Of a stretch of DNA of 10,046 nt, positions 6,938-10,046 are shown in pieces. Source of the stretch: an uncultured Solirubrobacteraceae bacterium (GTDB lineage Bacteria; Actinomycetota; Thermoleophilia; Solirubrobacterales; Solirubrobacteraceae); contig CADCVT010000357.1 in the NCBI GenBank assembly GCA_902806215.1, forward strand, positions 1 to 10,046. Reading direction: 5' to 3'. Under the pieces are notes generated by a model that was not told where the DNA came from, made no database searches, and saw nothing but the letters and a program-made list of their open reading frames with translations. The translations under genes and the position numbers were made by a program. The first letter of the stretch is position 1; each line of letters begins with the position of its first letter.

Positions 6938-7219
6938 ATGCCCACCTACATCATGGTCTCGACGCTGACGCCCGAGGGCGTCCAGACCGTCAAGAACAAC
7001 CCGCAGCGCATCAAGGAGGTCAACCGCGAGGTCGAGCAGCTCGGCGCGTCGGTCAAGGCGCAGTGGGCGACGCTCGGCCACTTCGACTTCGTCAGCGTCG
7101 TCGAGGCGCCCGACGAGCAGACGATGTCGCGGGTCTCGCTCGAGCTCGGCTCCCGCGGGACGGCGAAGTACGAGACGCTGACCGCGATCCCGATCGACGA
7201 CTTCATCTCGGGCCTCTAG
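6938..7219 (+). CDS. GYD-domain protein
   Basis: This is a 93-residue cytoplasmic protein of the GYD family, small ferredoxin-like alpha/beta proteins whose biochemical function is not established. The family pattern is visible: MPTYIMVSTLTPEG at the start, a helix with NNPQRIKEVNREVEQLG, then the signature stretch LGHFDFVSVVEAPDE (about 45-59), where the namesake G-Y-D motif reads G-H-F-D, and a final strand ETLTAIP. The ATG at 6938 fits the family's usual N-terminus; a longer in-frame reading from GTG at 6776 would add 54 residues that look non-coding and overlap the minus-strand peptide. The ribosome site is weak (AGGT 12 bases upstream). The stop is 4 bases before the apparent purD start, so it is probably the first gene of the purine operon, which hints at a link to purine metabolism. 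That link is inference from position. Confidence 0.87.
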   Translation: MPTYIMVSTLTPEGVQTVKNNPQRIKEVNREVEQLGASVKAQWATLGHFDFVSVVEAPDEQTMSRVSLELGSRGTAKYETLTAIPIDDFISGL

Positions 7220-7223
7220 CGCC

Positions 7224-8477
7224 ATCAGGACGCTCGTCGTTGGATCCGGAGGGCGCGAGCACGCGCTCGTCCGCGCGCTGAACCGCGCCGCCTCGGTCAC
7301 CGAGGTGCTCGCGGCACCCGGCAACGCCGGGATCGAGACCGAGGCGCGCGTGCTCGCGGTCGCCGCCGACGACGTCGCCGGGCTCGTCAAGGCGGCCGGC
7401 GACGAGCGGGTCGACCTCGTGGTCGTCGGGCCCGAGGTGCCGCTCGTCGCGGGGTTGGCCGATCAGCTCGAGGAGCAGGGGATCACCGTCTTCGGGCCGA
7501 GCCGCGACGCCGCGCGGCTCGAGGGCTCCAAGGCGTTCGCCAAGGAGGTCATGCGCGACGCGAACGTGCCGACCGCCGCGTACGCGACGGTCTCGACCGT
7601 CGAGGACGGCATGGCCGCGATCGACCGGTACCCCGTCGTGCTCAAGTACGACGGCCTGGCCGCGGGCAAGGGCGTCGTGATCGCCGAGGACGAGGCGACG
7701 GCCCGCGCGACGCTCGAGGACATGCTCGTCGATCAGCGGTTCGGCGCGGCGCAGGTCGTCGTCGAGGAGCACCTCGACGGCACGGAGCTCTCGCTGCTCG
7801 CGGTGTGCGACGGCGAGCGCGCGGTCGCGATGGCGCCGGCGCAGGACTACAAGCGGATCTTCGACGGCGACGAGGGGCCGAACACCGGCGGCATGGGCTC
7901 GTACTCGCCGGTGCCGGGCGTCGACGACCTCGACGCGATCGTCGCGCAGGTCCACCAGCCGGTCGTCGACCTCATGCGCGCGGGGGACACCCCGTTCCAC
8001 GGCGTTCTCTACGCCGGGCTGATGCTCACGAGCGACGGCCCGAAGGTCCTCGAGTACAACGTCCGCTTCGGCGACCCCGAGACGCAGGCGGTGCTCCCGC
8101 GGCTGACGAGCGACCTCGGCGAGGTGCTGCACGCGGCCGCGCGTCGCGGCGGGCTGGAGGGCGTGACGCTCGAGTGGTCCGACGACTGGGCGGTGACGCT
8201 CGTGCTCGCCAGCAGGGGCTACCCGGAGTCCTCCTCGAAGGGCGACGTCATCTACGGCCTCGACGACGTGCCCGAGGGCGTCGAGGTCACACACGCGGGG
8301 ACGAGGCACACCGACGGCGCGATCGTCACCGACGGCGGACGGGTGCTGAACGTGACCGCGCTGGGGCCGGATCCGGGCTCCGCGCGCGACGCGGCCTATG
8401 CTGCCGCCGACCTGATCACCTTCGACGGCCGGCAGCTGCGGCGCGACATCGCGCTGCGAGCCGTGGAGCAGACATGA
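7224..8477 (+). CDS. purD: Phosphoribosylamine-glycine ligase (GAR synthetase), apparent ATC start
   Basis: PurD catalyses step two of purine synthesis: phosphoribosylamine + glycine + ATP gives GAR. The N-terminal motif VVGSGGREHALVRAL is encoded from 7236. The ATP-grasp part shows FGPSRDAARLEGSKAFAKE, VLKYDGLAAGKGVV, EEHLDGTELSLLAV, GPNTGGMGSYSPVP and LEYNVRFGDPETQAVLPRL. The C-terminal domain shows HAGTRHTDG and GGRVLNVTALG. From ATC at 7224 the product is 417 residues, normal for the family. The only upstream codons after the in-frame TGA at 7179 include no ATG, GTG or TTG, and the first canonical start (GTG 7305) would remove 27 residues including the GGREHA motif. So it either starts at ATC or the base is a G-to-C change or sequencing error in ATG. 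No Shine-Dalgarno is evident; coupling to the GYD stop 4 bases earlier is plausible. It overlaps purE by ATGA. Confidence 0.93.
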   Translation: MRTLVVGSGGREHALVRALNRAASVTEVLAAPGNAGIETEARVLAVAADDVAGLVKAAGDERVDLVVVGPEVPLVAGLADQLEEQGITVFGPSRDAARLEGSKAFAKEVMRDANVPTAAYATVSTVEDGMAAIDRYPVVLKYDGLAAGKGVVIAEDEATARATLEDMLVDQRFGAAQVVVEEHLDGTELSLLAVCDGERAVAMAPAQDYKRIFDGDEGPNTGGMGSYSPVPGVDDLDAIVAQVHQPVVDLMRAGDTPFHGVLYAGLMLTSDGPKVLEYNVRFGDPETQAVLPRLTSDLGEVLHAAARRGGLEGVTLEWSDDWAVTLVLASRGYPESSSKGDVIYGLDDVPEGVEVTHAGTRHTDGAIVTDGGRVLNVTALGPDPGSARDAAYAAADLITFDGRQLRRDIALRAVEQT

Positions 8478-8962
8478 GCGAGACGATCGAACCGGCCCCC
8501 CCGGCCGACACCCCCCTGACCCAGACCGAGACCGCGGACCTCGACGAGCTCGCCGAGGGCGCGCCGCGGGTCGGGATCATCATGGGCTCGAAGTCCGACA
8601 TGGACGAGATGGAGAAGGCGGGCAAGGTGCTCGACGAGGCGGGCGTCAAGTCCGAGATCCGCGTCATGTCCGCGCACCGCGACCCCGACACGGTCGCCGA
8701 CTACTGCAAGAACGCGCGGATGCGCGGGATCCGCGTGATCATCGCCGGCGCCGGCATCTCGGCCGCGCTCCCGGGTGTCGCGGCGGCCCACACCGACCTG
8801 CCGGTCATCGGCGTGCCGCTCACCTCGCGCCTGACCGCCGCGGGCGGCCTCGACGCGATCCTCTCGATCGTGCAGATGCCGCCGGGCGTGCCGGTCGGCT
8901 GCGTCGGGTTGGACAACCCGCGCAACGCGGCGCACCTCGCGCTGCGCATCCTCAATTCGTGA
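8474..8962 (+). CDS. purE: PurE, 5-(carboxyamino)imidazole ribonucleotide mutase type
   Basis: PurE makes CAIR, either from N5-CAIR (class I, partnered with PurK) or directly from AIR and CO2 (class II). The protein has 162 residues. Motifs are GIIMGSKSDMDEM (34-46), MSAHRDPD (65-72, catalytic-type His68), AGAGISAALPG (91-101), LPVIGVPLTS (109-118) and SIVQMPPGVPVG (131-142). These look like class I, but E. coli PurE has AGAGGAAHLPG where this protein has ISAALPG, losing a histidine. It also carries about 31 extra acidic/threonine-rich residues before the core and lacks the C-terminal tail of the E. coli enzyme. The ATG overlaps the purD stop (ATGA), with GGAG 5 bases upstream. No purK is in the window, so the class cannot be settled by context. 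Confidence 0.92.
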   Translation: MSETIEPAPPADTPLTQTETADLDELAEGAPRVGIIMGSKSDMDEMEKAGKVLDEAGVKSEIRVMSAHRDPDTVADYCKNARMRGIRVIIAGAGISAALPGVAAAHTDLPVIGVPLTSRLTAAGGLDAILSIVQMPPGVPVGCVGLDNPRNAAHLALRILNS

Positions 8963-9495
8963 CCATCAAGACCCTGTCGACCAGAGAGGTCTACGAGAAC
9001 CCCTGGGTGCGCGTCCGCGAGGACGCGATCGAGCGCGAGGACGGCTCGCGCGGGATCTACGCGGTCGTCGAGAAGAACGAGGGCGCGCTCGTGGTCCCGT
9101 GGGACGGCGAGCGCGTGACGCTCGTCGGGCAGGTCAAGTACCCGGTCGGCGCGTTCTTCTGGGAGTTCCCGCAGGGCGCGATCGACCACGAGGACGCATC
9201 GCCCGAGGACACCGCACGGGCCGAGCTCGTCGAGGAGACCGGCCTGCGCGCCGGGCGCCTCCAGCACCTCGGCCGGCTCTTCTACTCGTACGGCCTGTCG
9301 AGCCAGGGCTTCGACCTGTGGCTCGCGACCGATCTCGAGCAGGGTGAGGCACAGCCCGAGGCGACCGAGGTCGGCCTGCAGACCCGCGCGGTGACGAAGG
9401 CCGAGTTCGACGGCATGGTCCGCTCGGGCAAGGTCGCCGACGCCGCCTCGCTGGCGGCGTGGGAGCTCCTGCGGATCCGGGGGATCGTGCTGTGA
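8959..9495 (+). CDS. Nudix hydrolase, ADP-ribose pyrophosphatase-like
   Basis: This 178-residue Nudix enzyme would hydrolyse nucleoside diphosphate linked to another moiety; ADP-ribose and related nucleotides are the usual substrates of proteins with this N-terminal strand pattern (NPWVRVREDAIEREDG). The Nudix box lies at residues 73-96, beginning EFPQGAID and ending ELVEETGL. The metal-binding glutamates E89, E92 and E93 are present, but the arginine of the consensus REUXEE is alanine (A88), and the loop between G73 and the helix is one residue longer, with D79-A80 where a glutamate is expected. Similar R-to-A/G boxes occur in some Nudix subfamilies, so it is probably active. The GTG start overlaps the purE stop (GTGA) with no Shine-Dalgarno, and its own stop overlaps purB in the same way, so it is co-translated with purine genes. 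Substrate is not determined. Confidence 0.88.
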   Translation: MTIKTLSTREVYENPWVRVREDAIEREDGSRGIYAVVEKNEGALVVPWDGERVTLVGQVKYPVGAFFWEFPQGAIDHEDASPEDTARAELVEETGLRAGRLQHLGRLFYSYGLSSQGFDLWLATDLEQGEAQPEATEVGLQTRAVTKAEFDGMVRSGKVADAASLAAWELLRIRGIVL

Positions 9496-10046
9496 GCCTG
9501 CGGTCGATCTCGCCGCTCGACGGCCGCTACGCCCGCCAGCTGTCCGAGCTCGGCGACCACGTGTCGGAGTACGCGCTCATCCGCGCGCGGGTGCGGGTGG
9601 AGGTCGAGTGGCTGCTCGTGCTGGCGCCCGACCTCGACGCCGCCGCGTTGCGCTCCGCCTACGACGACTTCAGCGAGGAAGATGCCCAGGCCGTCAAGGA
9701 CATCGAGAAGCGCACGAACCACGACGTCAAGGCGGTTGAGTACTTCCTGCGTGAGAAGGTCCCGCCCGAGCAGCGCGAGCTCGTCCACTTCGGCCTGACC
9801 AGCGAGGACGTCAACAACCTCTCGCACGCGCTCATGCTCAAGGGCGCCCTCGAACAGGCATGGCTCCCCGCGGCACGCTCTCTCACCGACGCAGTCTCGG
9901 ACCTGGCACGCCAGACGAAGGCGACGCCGCTGCTCAGCAGAACCCACGGCCAGGCCGCGACGCCGACGACGTTCGGCAAGGAGATGGCGGTCTTCGTCAG
10001 CCGCTTCCGCCGGCAGATCGAGCAGATCGAGCGCCAAGAGTACCGC
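9492..10046 (+). CDS. purB: Adenylosuccinate lyase, N-terminal part (3' truncated)
   Basis: PurB releases fumarate from SAICAR and from adenylosuccinate. The 185 codons present run open to the window end, about 40% of the enzyme. It is the E. coli-like type, not the shorter Bacillus type: it starts SLRSISPLDGRYARQ, then SEYALIRARVRVEVEWL, EKRTNHDVKAVEYFLREK (about 74-91), FGLTSEDVNNLSHALMLK (about 99-116) and LLSRTHGQAATPTTFGKEM (about 146-164), the last holding the conserved catalytic-type histidine of the fumarase/aspartase superfamily. The signature GSSxMPxKxNP loop is beyond the window. GTG at 9492 overlaps the Nudix stop (GTGA), and GGGGGA at 9479-9484 gives a ribosome site 7 bases upstream. 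It is the last visible gene of the purine operon. Confidence 0.95.
   Translation, partial: MSLRSISPLDGRYARQLSELGDHVSEYALIRARVRVEVEWLLVLAPDLDAAALRSAYDDFSEEDAQAVKDIEKRTNHDVKAVEYFLREKVPPEQRELVHFGLTSEDVNNLSHALMLKGALEQAWLPAARSLTDAVSDLARQTKATPLLSRTHGQAATPTTFGKEMAVFVSRFRRQIEQIERQEYR

Noticed and set aside
7305..7307. GTG as purD start
   Set aside because: It would remove the first 27 residues with the GGREHA motif that all PurD proteins need.
2180..7390. A 5.2-kb stop-free reading frame on the minus strand, opposite the RHS gene
   Set aside because: Long antisense open frames are expected where codons end in G/C. Its translation is low-complexity, rich in R, V, A and D, runs across several real genes on both strands, and shows no domain. 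The plus-strand RHS product has clear domains.

Overview
This is a high-GC window with strongly G/C-ending codons. It looks actinobacterial. The protein style (ClpB C-terminus, GYD-domain protein, secreted RHS/YD-repeat protein) fits a soil lineage such as Thermoleophilia/Solirubrobacterales, but that placement is inferred from memory of such proteins and was not searched.

Layout. (1) Bases 1-777, plus strand: the 3' third of a ClpB-type disaggregase, cut by the window start. (2) Bases 774-1430, minus strand: a LuxR/NarL-type regulator with a degenerate receiver domain. Its stop codon shares a CTAG with the clpB stop. (3) Bases 1431-1600: a divergent intergenic region with a 7-bp inverted repeat (ATCGTCC-N14-GGACGAT) and a strong Shine-Dalgarno for the next gene. 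(4) Bases 1601-6391, plus strand: a 1596-residue Sec-exported RHS/YD-repeat protein with a DNRLRE-like N-terminal region, a complete RHS core, and an 86-residue C-terminal tail of different codon use. (5) Bases 6396-6602, plus strand: a 68-residue two-helix membrane protein in the position where RHS immunity genes sit. (6) Bases 6655-6846, minus strand: a 63-residue predicted secreted peptide with two cysteines. (7) Bases 6938-10046, plus strand: a tight housekeeping cluster of GYD-domain protein, purD, purE, a Nudix hydrolase and purB (cut by the window end). The last three junctions are 4-base ATGA/GTGA stop-start overlaps.

How they work together. The right-hand block is a de novo purine biosynthesis operon: PurD makes GAR, PurE forms CAIR, and PurB acts at SAICAR and adenylosuccinate. 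A Nudix enzyme and a GYD-domain protein of unclear role sit in the same transcription unit. The central block (regulator, RHS protein, small membrane protein, small secreted peptide) looks like an accessory cell-surface or competition module between clpB and the purine operon.

Most notable points: the RHS tail plus small membrane ORF as a candidate, unrecognised toxin/immunity pair; purD has no ATG, GTG or TTG able to give a complete N-terminus and seems to start at ATC; the regulator lacks the receiver phosphorylation residues and has a dyad between it and the RHS gene; and the PurE and Nudix active-site motifs depart from the textbook consensus. No RNA genes, CRISPR arrays, insertion sequences or convincing terminators were seen, and no gene-free stretch exceeds 300 bases.
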